From NCBI GenBank assembly GCA_028284065.1, contig JANQSJ010000004.1:62001-126000 (forward strand): a stretch of DNA of 64,000 nucleotides, in the 5' to 3' direction. The translations under genes and the position numbers were made by a program. The notes under the pieces are model-generated. The model was given only the letters and a program-made list of their open reading frames with translations, was not told the DNA's origin and searched no databases. Each line of letters starts with the position of its first letter. Within the stretch, counting starts at the first letter, position 1. Of this stretch, positions 44,706-52,686 are shown piece after piece. This stretch comes from Parvularculaceae bacterium (GTDB taxonomy: Bacteria; Pseudomonadota; Alphaproteobacteria; Caulobacterales; Parvularculaceae).

Positions 44706-46154
44706 TCAGACGAATTTACGCAAGAGGCCGATGATCTGTGAGGTGCGCGTCGTATAGGGCGGGTCGATCATTCTTCCGGAGGAGAACTTGCTCTGCCGGA
44801 ATACCGGCTTCATGTGCGAGAAGGTCTCGAAGCCGGCGTCCCCGTGATAAGCGCCGACGCCGCTTTCACCGACGCCGCCGAAGGGGAGGTGCTCCTGCGC
44901 CACATGCCAGAGCGTGTCATTCACTGTGACGCCGCCTGAGACTGTGCGGCGGAGGACGTCGGCTTCGGCCGCCTTGTCCTCGCCGAACCAATAGAGCGCA
45001 AGCGGCCGTTCGCCGGCGTTGATCCGCGCTATCGCTTCGTCCCGCGAGCTGGCGGTCAGGACAGGCAGGATGGGTCCGAAGATTTCCTCCTGCATGATCC
45101 CGGTCGTCGCCGGCGGATCGACGATGATGGTCAGCGGCAGTTTGCGCTGGGCGCGGAGTTTCTCAGCGTCGCCCACTTCGACGACGCGCGCCCCGGCTGC
45201 GCGCGCCTCCTCGACGAGCCGCCCTAGGCGCTCGAAATGCCGGTCGGAGACGATGGCGGTGTAGTCGTCCGTCGCGTCTATCCCCGGGTGCAGCGTTTTC
45301 GCCGCCGCGACGAGGGCGTCTACGACTGCGTCTGTCTTGCCCGCGGGCGCGAAGACATAGTCGGGCGCGATGCAAGTCTGCCCGGCGTTGAAGAGCTTGC
45401 CCCGGGCGATGGCGTAGGCGGCGGCTTCGACGTCCGCCCCGGCGTCGATGACGGCCGGGCTCTTGCCGCCCAGCTCCAGCGTTACAGGGGTCAGGTTCTT
45501 CGCTGCGGCCATGGCGACCTTGCGGCCGATCGCGGTTGAGCCGGTGAATAGGAGATGGTCGAAGCGCAATTCGGTGAACGCCTGGCCCACTTCGACCCCG
45601 CCGGTGACGACGGCGAAAAGGTCTTCGTCGAAGGTCGAGCCTATCATCTCGGCGAGCGCGTCGCTCGTGCGCGGGGTCAGCTCGCTCGGCTTGATCATGA
45701 CGCGATTGCCGGCGGCGATGGCGGCGACGGCCGGCGAAATCGCCAGCTGGACGGGATAGTTCCAGGGCGCGATGATCCCGACGACGCCAAGCGGCTGGGG
45801 CTCGATGCGGCTGCCGCCGGGCATCATGTGCATCGGCGTCATCACCCATTTCTTGCGCATCCAGCGGCCGAGCGAGCGCTTCGCGTGGCGCGCCGCGCCG
45901 ATCGACACGACGACGTCCGCCACCTTCGATTCAATTGCGGAGCGGTGGCCAAAATCCTCGTTGATCGCGGCGATGAGCTTGTCCTCATGCGCCTCGAGCG
46001 CGCCAATCAGCTGGTCGAGGCGCGCCGCCCGCGCTTCCTTCGATGGGTTCCGGTCTTTGTCAAAGGCCCGCGTCTGAGCGGCGAAGACAGCGTTCAGCCG
46101 CTCAAGCGCCTGTCGCCCGCTGTCGCTCTCCAGAGGTCTCGTCGAATCCGCCAT
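44706..46154 (-). CDS. Aldehyde dehydrogenase, coniferyl-aldehyde dehydrogenase type
   Basis: 482 residues. The catalytic cysteine is in [13 protein letters not shown] (about C261), the general-base glutamate in [11 protein letters not shown] (about E227), the asparagine in [10 protein letters not shown] (about N132) and the cofactor lysine in [10 protein letters not shown] (about K155). The overall pattern ([21 protein letters not shown]-terminal HSHMKP-like [16 protein letters not shown]) fits the class 3/CalB coniferyl-aldehyde group acting with NAD(P). It is the first gene of a pair with the GMC oxidoreductase, consistent with an alcohol to aldehyde to acid sequence. Confidence 0.92.
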   Translation of the reverse strand: MADSTRPLESDSGRQALERLNAVFAAQTRAFDKDRNPSKEARAARLDQLIGALEAHEDKLIAAINEDFGHRSAIESKVADVVVSIGAARHAKRSLGRWMRKKWVMTPMHMMPGGSRIEPQPLGVVGIIAPWNYPVQLAISPAVAAIAAGNRVMIKPSELTPRTSDALAEMIGSTFDEDLFAVVTGGVEVGQAFTELRFDHLLFTGSTAIGRKVAMAAAKNLTPVTLELGGKSPAVIDAGADVEAAAYAIARGKLFNAGQTCIAPDYVFAPAGKTDAVVDALVAAAKTLHPGIDATDDYTAIVSDRHFERLGRLVEEARAAGARVVEVGDAEKLRAQRKLPLTIIVDPPATTGIMQEEIFGPILPVLTASSRDEAIARINAGERPLALYWFGEDKAAEADVLRRTVSGGVTVNDTLWHVAQEHLPFGGVGESGVGAYHGDAGFETFSHMKPVFRQSKFSSGRMIDPPYTTRTSQIIGLLRKFV

Positions 46155-46298
46155 GGCTTCCTCCCGGTCGGGCGCTTGCCCGCCGCGTGTGATTATTGAG
46201 CCTGCAGAATGGGGCGCGGGCGGCGGCGTTGTCCAGAAGCGGGTTCAGGCGGCCGGAAGGCCGGCGCGCCATAGTCGTGGCGGCTTGGCCTCAATGCT

Positions 46299-46319
46299 CA
46301 TGGCCCATGGCCCATGGTC
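46299..46319. repeat. Three tandem CATGGCC-type heptamers
   Basis: CATGGCC, CATGGCC and CATGGTC run head to tail in the gap between the aldehyde dehydrogenase start and the secreted hydrolase end. Neighbouring units form CCATGG palindromes. Its meaning is unknown; it may be slippage. Confidence 0.6.
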
Positions 46320-46412
46320 CACGGCGCGCGGCCGCGGCGAGGGAAGTAGAATGGCTCGCCCGGCGTCGGCTCAGGAAGGTTCGACCGTCCAACCCGGGCT
46401 CGCCGCCGACAC

Positions 46413-47609
46413 TTAACTGCTTGGTCCGCCAAGCCGTTTGTTGCAGGGACCTGGGACGCCGAATTTCGCAAACGCGGCGCAAACGTGATCATGCAAGAGC
46501 TGACGCGTTTCTAACTGGAGCGGCCTACATTTCCGAAGCAGCTCTTGCTCGGGGGGAAGATAGACGAAGTCCAGGTAGTCCGTCTCCAGGCCATGATAAT
46601 GATGCCAGGGGCGTCGCCCAGTCGGCGAGCAGGCGGAATTGTCGGCGTTCGGATCAGCAGGCGCGACGCCACCGAGCCTCTCGCTTCCTCGAAGCTTGTT
46701 CATAAGGTCGTCAAGCCTGCTCGTGACGTAAGGTTGATGTTCAGCGCCGACCTCGAGTGGCGTCAGCAATTGCAGGGATAAAGGCGTGCCAATGGAGATC
46801 GTTTCAACTCGGTCTCCATAGTCCGGGCGCAGTTTGTTGCGTAGGAGGGCGCCATAGACCGATCCCTGCGAATACCCGACAATCAGTAGCCGGCTACTTT
46901 CGTCTTTGTCGAGAATATTGCTCAGATAACCGCTGATCTTTAGGAGATCCTGCGGCTCGGCCATCGACGCATCGTGGCCGTCCAACCCCTCAATGACGGC
47001 GCGCGCGGCTCGCGCTCCGCCGCCGAGGACGCCCGTATAGGACCGGGCGAAGACGTCCGCGACATCGTCCGGAAGCGCCTGGCCATAATTGTAGCTGACG
47101 AGATGTTCGGCCGCTTCATTGTAGTCAAGGATGAGGTCTTCGATCATGACGGCGGTCTCTATCGCATCGAACGCGAGCCCGCCCGTGGCGTTGAAGTAGA
47201 ATTCATCGGTGGAGACCTCGGCGCGAAAGGCTCCGTCCCTTGGGTTGGTGTCCGGCGTCGGCGACTCAGTAGAACGGAATTGGTCAAAAAAGCTGGTCGA
47301 GTGCTGCGGGTGGAAGTTGCCCTCCAGCGCGCAGCCGCCAACCCGGTCGCTGACCGCCATCTCGACTGCGTCGCGCACCAGCAGAGCTTCACGGTAGGCG
47401 GAAAAATCCGTTGTGTTGACGCCATTGATATAGTTTAGGCGCGGCAGGTTGAGGCCTTCGCATCCGCTTTGGTCGGCGAGAATGCGCTCACGGAAAAACT
47501 GCGCGCGTTCGGTCTGGCGTTCCGCTTGCGCTGCGGCGGGCGAAGTGAACAGCGGCCCTAGAAAGACAGGCAGCGCGGCGAGAAATGCAAAAGCGATGCG
47601 GATGATCAT
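46413..47609 (-). CDS. Secreted alpha/beta-hydrolase-like protein with GYSQG elbow
   Basis: 398 residues. A signal peptide (MIIRIAFAFLAALPVFLGPL, cleavage after about SPAAA, residue 27) directs export. The nucleophile elbow LLIVGYSQGSVYG (serine about 247) is followed by VETISIGTPLS, a typical strand of cutinase/lipase-like folds. A C-terminal HHYHGLETDYLDF (about 336-348) can supply the histidine and acid of the triad. The N-terminal 200 residues, with cysteines at about 50 and 93, are not recognised. Function: probable lipase, esterase or peptidase-like hydrolase; substrate unknown. Its ATG overlaps the TGA of the upstream lipoprotein gene (47606-47609), so the pair is translationally coupled. 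Confidence 0.72.
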   Translation of the reverse strand: MIIRIAFAFLAALPVFLGPLFTSPAAAQAERQTERAQFFRERILADQSGCEGLNLPRLNYINGVNTTDFSAYREALLVRDAVEMAVSDRVGGCALEGNFHPQHSTSFFDQFRSTESPTPDTNPRDGAFRAEVSTDEFYFNATGGLAFDAIETAVMIEDLILDYNEAAEHLVSYNYGQALPDDVADVFARSYTGVLGGGARAARAVIEGLDGHDASMAEPQDLLKISGYLSNILDKDESSRLLIVGYSQGSVYGALLRNKLRPDYGDRVETISIGTPLSLQLLTPLEVGAEHQPYVTSRLDDLMNKLRGSERLGGVAPADPNADNSACSPTGRRPWHHYHGLETDYLDFVYLPPEQELLRKCRPLQLETRQLLHDHVCAAFAKFGVPGPCNKRLGGPSS

Positions 47610-48385
47610 TCCTGAACCCTATCTGGTGCGAGGCCTCCGACTGAAGAACGCGGACGCTGATAACACCGCGCCCTGCAACGCCCGTCGCGTTGGCAGCGGG
47701 GGTCGTCGCACGCGTACACATCGCACTCCTCAGAACACTCCGGCTGCGGACGGGGCGGCGGCGCGGGGTCGGGCTCAGGCTCTGGCTCCGGCCATAGCAG
47801 CTCCTCCAGATCATCGTCTTCCGGCCATTCAAGCTCAGGTTCTTCCTGCGGCGGCGGCGGTGGACGCGCGAAGTCATCGCCAAACTCGCGGCGGCAACTC
47901 ATCAGCTTTTGCTCGAACGACTGAAGCTTGAAGGGCTGCAGCGAAGACTGCTGCGCAAATGTAACGTAAGCCGCGTGGCGGTCCGGGTTCCGTAACACGC
48001 GATAAAAGAAACGGTCGAGCCGCTCGCTCGGTCCGGGACCCGCATCTTCCTGCGCTACCGCCGATCGATGCAGGCTGAGGCAACCCGCGGTTTCGAATAT
48101 TCGGCTGCGTTGATTTCTTGCAGGCGGATCGTATACGCCGCGCCGCGCGTCCAAGATGGCCTCGTCAACGAGGCGGTGCAGAAGGGCGGCGATCCGCAAG
48201 GCGAACGGATCGCCTTCGAACAGCTCAAACGGGTCGGATCTCCCCCTTAACGTCACCGTCTCAGTTACGGTTACCTGACGCTGTACGACGACGCCGTCCG
48301 CGCCGTCCATGAAGACCCCGGTCGCGCAGCCTGATAAAAGTAAAAAGCCGAGGACAAACCCGGCCAATCTTTGTATCGCCGCCAT
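47606..48385 (-). CDS. Lipoprotein with Pro/Glu-rich and Cys-rich tail, unknown
   Basis: 259 residues from the start at 48385, which follows GGGGGAA. The signal FVLGFLLLSGCATG has a lipobox with acylated cysteine at about 20. A helical middle part (FALRIAALLHRLVDEAILDA, RFFYRVLRNPDRHAAYVTFA) is followed by a Pro/Glu/Trp repeat region (PPPPPQEEPELEWPEDDDLE, EPEPEPDPAPPP) and a C terminus with six cysteines (ECSEECDVYACDDPRCQ and on). No family recognised. It is coupled to the secreted hydrolase gene by an ATGA overlap, so it may anchor, inhibit or deliver that enzyme at the membrane. Confidence 0.7.
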   Translation of the reverse strand: MAAIQRLAGFVLGFLLLSGCATGVFMDGADGVVVQRQVTVTETVTLRGRSDPFELFEGDPFALRIAALLHRLVDEAILDARRGVYDPPARNQRSRIFETAGCLSLHRSAVAQEDAGPGPSERLDRFFYRVLRNPDRHAAYVTFAQQSSLQPFKLQSFEQKLMSCRREFGDDFARPPPPPQEEPELEWPEDDDLEELLWPEPEPEPDPAPPPRPQPECSEECDVYACDDPRCQRDGRCRARCYQRPRSSVGGLAPDRVQE

Positions 48386-49156
48386 ATAGTTCCCCCAACA
48401 TCTCAACGTTAAGACGGCGGCGCGCGCGATGGCAAGAGATATCCTTATGTTCGGCCGACGCCGCTATCGTGTGCCGGCAGTCCCTTTCACTACGCGACTG
48501 CGTCATGAAATGAAGCCGGGTCCAACCGCGCGCGTCCGGTGTTGTTCAGGGAGTCCGGCAGCGTCATCGCTTAACGCCGAGCGCGAAAAAATGGCGATCG
48601 ACGCGGTCGTATGAGTGACGACGAAGGAGACTTTGCCGGCGACGACAGCCGTCCGGGGCTCGGCATACGGGTCGTAATCCTAGGAGCCGGGACCAGCGGC
48701 GCGCGCACCGCCGCATCGGCCAAAGCGCCTTCTTCAGCTGACTGACGGCCGGTGACGCCGTGCAGGCTGGAAGCGATGCTGACAGCCTCGCATGCGCCGA
48801 CGGACGGCTTGTCACCGGGACCGACGATGATGTCGCCTTCCACGGCGATGACGTCCAGAAGCAAGACGACTGATCGCCCGCAAGACGCCCGGCGACCCTA
48901 CGACCCTACGACCTAACGACCAGGTCAATGCGCAGCGTAAGCAAAGCCCGCGCAGTTTCGATATCAGGCCACGCGACCGCTTCGTGAAGATGGATGTAGC
49001 AACGTTGGATGCGTCCGCTAACGCTCAACCGCGCGTCACCCGGCAAGGGCGGTCTCGCGTATGTCATCGCGCTGCGACTGACCTCCAGCTAGTGGATGGT
49101 GGAGCCCCAAGGCCAATCATTAGACCGAGGCGACAGCGGTTCGAGCTTGCGAGAAC
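48386..49156. other. Gene-poor region upstream of tRNA-Ala
   Basis: About 770 bases with no convincing gene; short frames on both strands lack family resemblance and ribosome binding sites. An octamer CGACCCTA is repeated in tandem about three and a half times at 48893-48921. A segment near 49095 (TGGTGGAGCC) repeats the last ten bases of the adjacent tRNA gene. Confidence 0.5.
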
Positions 49157-49232
<76 letters not shown>

Positions 49233-49497
49233 GAACCAGGCGAGGAGAGGTATTTCCGCCGCGCCCGCTTGTCAATTAGACCGCAGCGCGCCCCGCCGCC
49301 GCCGGATTGACAAGCTGGCGCGACGCTTAGCGCCGGTTGCGCCGCGCGGCGGTGCGGCCTAAATGCGGATACGCTTCGCGCTCACGGTCGAAACATCAGC
49401 GCGGGAGCGCCCGTGGCCCGCCGGGGCCGCGCAGCTCCGCTATCAGGCGCGGCCCGTAAACAGTCGGGCGCTCCACAGGCAGGATTTTGTCGTCGCC

Positions 49498-49800
49498 ATG
49501 CTGATGATCCAATACATCTTTAATTCCGTGATCAGCATCTACACGTTGGTGATCTTCGTCATGGTCATCATGAGTTGGCTGATTAGCTTCAATGTGGTGA
49601 ACCGGCATAATCAGTTCGTGGACATGGTGTACCGGACGTGCGTGGCGCTGACCGAGCCATTGCTGCGGCCGATCCGGAACGTGCTGCCGTCCATGGGCGG
49701 GCTCGATATCTCGCCGATCGTTCTGCTGATTGGCATGAACGCCCTGCAGGCCGGACTGAATCATTACGTGTTCAATCCGATGATCCGTTCGGGGCTCTAA
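49498..49800 (+). CDS. YggT family membrane protein
   Basis: 100 residues with two transmembrane helices around YIFNSVISIYTLVIFVMVIM (about 5-28) and SPIVLLIGMNALQAGL (about 70-92). Between them lies the family motif TEPLLRPIRNVLPSMGGLDI. YggT proteins are small inner-membrane proteins related to cell-division or osmotic functions and to the SepF/YlmG group; the exact role is unknown. The start at 49498 gives the usual size; an ATG six bases further on (49504) is equally possible. Confidence 0.9.
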   Translation: MLMIQYIFNSVISIYTLVIFVMVIMSWLISFNVVNRHNQFVDMVYRTCVALTEPLLRPIRNVLPSMGGLDISPIVLLIGMNALQAGLNHYVFNPMIRSGL

Positions 49801-49856
49801 ATCGGCGTTAAGGGTTGGCGTGCCGCGCTGAAGCACAGCGCCAGCCGAATGACCTC

Positions 49857-50903
49857 TTAGGGGCACGGGTTCGGCGCTTCGGCGTGAACGGCGCCGACGG
49901 CCTTTTCCATTTCCTCCGTCCACGCAATATCGATCGATGACAGCGCAGTCTCAAGCTGCGCCATGGACGTCGCGCCAAAAATGTTCGACGTGACGAAAGG
50001 CCGGGTCGTGACGAACTGCATCGCGAATGCGCATGGGTCGCCGCCGAAATCGCGCGCCAGAGCAAGATAGGCCGCGATGGCCTTTTCTGCGCCCGGCGTC
50101 TGATACCGCTGTAGTCTGCCAAAGAGCGTGCCGCGCGCGCCTTCGGGCTGCGCCCCATTCAGGTATTTGCCGCTCAAAACGCCCTGCGCCATCGGCGAAT
50201 AGGCGAGCAGGCCGATGTCCTCCGTCATGGCGATTTCCGCAAGACCGATCTCGAACGAACGGTTCAGCAGGTTGTACGCATTCTGTATAGACGCCATGCG
50301 GGGCGCGCCGAGCTCTTCCGCCGCCTGAAGAAACTTCATCGTCCCCCAGGGGGTTTCGTTCGACAGCCCCACATGGCGGATGCGGCCCGCCTTGACGTGA
50401 TCGGCGAGGGCGGCGAGCGTTTCTTCAAACGGCGTCCCTGCGTCAGTGAAGTGCTCGTATCCGCGCAAATGGGCGCCGAAATTCTGTACGTTCCGGTCCG
50501 GCCAGTGCAGCTGGTAGAGATCGATATAGTCGGTCTGCAGATTTTTGAGGCTGCGCTCCACGGCTGCGTCGACCTGCCGGCGCGTCAGCCGCGTTGGTTC
50601 GCCGTTGCGGATCCAGGCCATGGGCGAGCGTCCGGTGACCTTCGTTGCGAGGATGATTTTGTCACGCGCGCCGCGCTTGGCGATCCACCTCCCGACTATC
50701 CGCTCCGACTCGCCCTGCGTCTCCGGCTTCGGCGGGATGGTGTAGAGTTCGGCGGTGTCGAAAAAATTGACGCCGCGGTCAACGCAGGCGTCCATCTGCG
50801 CGCGCGCTTCCGCCTCGTCAACTTGATCGCCGTACATCATCGTGCCGAGACAAAGGGAGGAGACATTGAGGCCGGTCCGGCCGAGAGGGCGTCTGTCGAT
50901 CAT
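49857..50903 (-). CDS. Aldo/keto reductase, Tas-like
   Basis: 348-residue TIM-barrel reductase. The N-terminal YRPLGRTGL-type strand RRPLGRTGLNVSSLCLGTMM is followed by the catalytic aspartate and tyrosine in GVNFFDTAELYTIPPKPETQ, a lysine in IILATKVTGRSP, and DYIDLYQLHWPDR with the active-site histidine. The long PPKPETQGESE loop after the tyrosine is typical of Tas-like members. It reduces carbonyls with NADPH; the substrate is unknown. It is a single gene, convergent with yggT. Confidence 0.92.
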   Translation of the reverse strand: MIDRRPLGRTGLNVSSLCLGTMMYGDQVDEAEARAQMDACVDRGVNFFDTAELYTIPPKPETQGESERIVGRWIAKRGARDKIILATKVTGRSPMAWIRNGEPTRLTRRQVDAAVERSLKNLQTDYIDLYQLHWPDRNVQNFGAHLRGYEHFTDAGTPFEETLAALADHVKAGRIRHVGLSNETPWGTMKFLQAAEELGAPRMASIQNAYNLLNRSFEIGLAEIAMTEDIGLLAYSPMAQGVLSGKYLNGAQPEGARGTLFGRLQRYQTPGAEKAIAAYLALARDFGGDPCAFAMQFVTTRPFVTSNIFGATSMAQLETALSSIDIAWTEEMEKAVGAVHAEAPNPCP

Positions 50904-51119
50904 GGGATCACTCCGAATTCGGGGGCGATATGAAGCAATTTGCGCTATTCTGAGGAGCGCGGAGTCTGGATTCGTCGCGACAATGCCCCTCGCGAAAGGT
51001 TAAGCTACGACCGCAGCGTCGCAAGTGCGCCTGTTGGGCGCGGCTGCAGGGTAAAGGGCGGGGCGGAAGCCGCAGGGCGGCTTCATGGCGTCCAGGTCGC
51101 CGTCGATTGGAGGCCGAAC

Positions 51120-51722
51120 ATGGCAAGGAGCGGATTGATGCTTTCACCGGACAGCCATTGGGGAACGAACAACCGGCGGTCGGCTGGGGTGCGCCGCGTG
51201 ATCCGGGGCGTCGCGGCCGCCGGCGCGCTGGCGGTCGCCCTGGCTGGACCGGCCGTCGCGGAGAGCGTGACGTTGCCGGAGGCCGCTGAGCGGGTGGGCG
51301 GCGTCGCGACCGGCGATCGGTACGGCTTGCCAACGCGCCTGCCCGCGCCCGAGATCGGATTAGCGAAGCGCTTCCTATTCTGGGGTGGGCTTGGCGCGGT
51401 GTTGGCGGCTGCGTGTGGCTTCGTCCTTGGGCGCGGCGGCGCTGCGGCGGCCTTAGCGGCTGGGCCGAGCGGCGCGGCCGCCGCCGCTGGGCGGCGCATG
51501 TCCGACGACGCGCGATCGGCCGCGTCCGGCATTGGGCGCGCCGCGCGGGCGTTCCTACGCCGAGCGGTCGCTATCCTAATGTTCATGCTTGCCGCCATCG
51601 TTTGCGGCGCGGCGGTAGCGGCGGATCATGTCGGCCGCGCCGTCGCCGCGCGCCGCACGGCTGGTCGCGGCTGGGGCGCGCGTTCCGGCGGAGCGGTCGG
51701 CGGCGGGTTAATGATTCATTAA
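51120..51722 (+). CDS. Ala/Gly-rich exported or membrane protein, unknown
   Basis: 200 residues from the start at 51120, which follows GGAGG by six bases. A basic N terminus and hydrophobic stretch (GVAAAGALAVALAGPAVAES, cleavage likely near 48) suggest export. Two more hydrophobic segments lie at about 86-105 (FLFWGGLGAVLAAACGFVLG) and 146-168 (AILMFMLAAIVCGAAVAA), separated by an Ala/Gly/Arg-rich part. The C terminus is Arg/Gly-rich. Composition is so biased that homology is hard to judge, and the frame could be a G+C-driven artefact. In its favour are the ribosome binding site, signal peptide and downstream terminator. The stop codon overlaps a CtrA-type box. Confidence 0.5.
   Translation: MARSGLMLSPDSHWGTNNRRSAGVRRVIRGVAAAGALAVALAGPAVAESVTLPEAAERVGGVATGDRYGLPTRLPAPEIGLAKRFLFWGGLGAVLAAACGFVLGRGGAAAALAAGPSGAAAAAGRRMSDDARSAASGIGRAARAFLRRAVAILMFMLAAIVCGAAVAADHVGRAVAARRTAGRGWGARSGGAVGGGLMIH
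51708..51722. promoter_or_regulatory. CtrA-type box with an embedded GANTC site
   Basis: TTAA-N7-TTAA with spacer TGATTCA. The spacer contains GATTC, a GANTC motif of the type methylated by CcrM in Caulobacter. It covers the last codons of the Ala-rich gene. A+T-rich bases and a further TTAAC follow before a strong terminator at 51839, so the box could drive a short transcript rather than rpe. Binding is inferred. Confidence 0.55.
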
Positions 51723-51838
51723 GAAAAATAAACACTTAACTTACGAATTGGGCGCTTCGCCTCAATTTCGCCAAATAGGGAGCGCATAAAGCTCTCAGTC
51801 GGCTGTCTAGGCGACTTGCTTGCGCAATCTTTGGAAAC

Positions 51839-51874
51839 GCCCGCTGCGCGGAAAGCCCCGCGCGGCGGGCTTTT
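51839..51874 (+). terminator. Strong intrinsic terminator
   Basis: A 13-pair stem (GCCCGC with GCGGGC, one T-G pair, then GCGCGG with CCGCGC; 51839-51851 and 51858-51870) around a six-base loop, followed by TTTTCGTTTC. It ends transcripts from the Ala-rich gene or a short RNA starting near the CtrA box, and insulates rpe. Confidence 0.85.
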
Positions 51875-52008
51875 CGTTTCGCCGCCGGCAATGCTGGCCT
51901 CATTGCGCCGCAGGTCCCGGGGCCGTTTTCCCAAAAATCTGTTGCGCCGGCTGACGGCATGGCGGAATCACGCCCCTAGTCAATCGTTTCCGGCATGGCT
52001 CGAACATC

Positions 52009-52674
52009 ATGACACAAGTGCGTATTGCGCCATCGATTCTTGCGGCTGACTTTTCGCGTCTCGGCGAGGAGGTCTCTGCGGTCGCGCGCGCCGGCGCGGA
52101 CTTCATCCATGTGGACGTCATGGACGGCCATTTCGTTCCTAACCTGACGATCGGGCCGGTCGTCGTCGCCGGCATCCGCAAAGCGACGGATCTTCCGTTC
52201 GACGTGCATCTGATGATTTCGCCCGCGGACCCGTTCGTCCAAGCGTTTGTCGAGGCGGGCGCGGACGTCGTGACGGTGCATCCGGAGGCGGGTCCGCATG
52301 TCCATCGAACGCTCCAGGCCATTCGCGCAGCGGGCGCGAAGCCGGGGCTTGCGCTCAATCCCGGCACGCCCGCAGAGATCGTCGAACCATTGATGGAGGA
52401 TGTCGACCTCATTCTCGCCATGACGGTCAATCCGGGCTTTGGCGGACAGGCCTTCATCGAGTCGCAGCTCAAGAAGATCGAGGCGCTAAGGCGAATGATC
52501 GACGCATCGGGCAGGTCGATTATGCTGGAAGTAGACGGCGGCGTGAACGCGCAAACTGCAAAGCGCATCGTGGACGCCGGGGCCGACGTTCTTGTGGCGG
52601 GCTCGGCGGTGTTCAAGGGCGATCCCTCCGCATACGCAGAGAATATCGCCGCGATTCGGCGCGCCGCCGAGTAA
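52009..52674 (+). CDS. rpe: Ribulose-phosphate 3-epimerase
   Basis: 221-residue TIM barrel interconverting ribulose 5-phosphate and xylulose 5-phosphate in the pentose phosphate pathway. The N-terminal [16 protein letters not shown], the metal and catalytic region [19 protein letters not shown] (about 32-50), [20 protein letters not shown] and EVDGGVN (second catalytic aspartate) are all present. It is the first gene of rpe, heparinase-like, CapD-like, purH on the plus strand, with twelve bases to the next gene. Confidence 0.97.
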   Translation: MTQVRIAPSILAADFSRLGEEVSAVARAGADFIHVDVMDGHFVPNLTIGPVVVAGIRKATDLPFDVHLMISPADPFVQAFVEAGADVVTVHPEAGPHVHRTLQAIRAAGAKPGLALNPGTPAEIVEPLMEDVDLILAMTVNPGFGGQAFIESQLKKIEALRRMIDASGRSIMLEVDGGVNAQTAKRIVDAGADVLVAGSAVFKGDPSAYAENIAAIRRAAE

Positions 52675-52686
52675 CGGGCGGGGCGC

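Noticed and set aside
48611-48745. 44-codon plus-strand frame starting MSDDEGDFAGDD in the gene-poor region.
   Set aside because: No ribosome binding site and no recognisable domain; a short acidic frame is expected by chance here.
49095-49104. TGGTGGAGCC near the tRNA-Ala gene repeats the tRNA 3' end, like an attachment-site duplication.
   Set aside because: Only ten bases match, no integrase gene or second junction is present, and the distance is about 60 bases; chance is likely.
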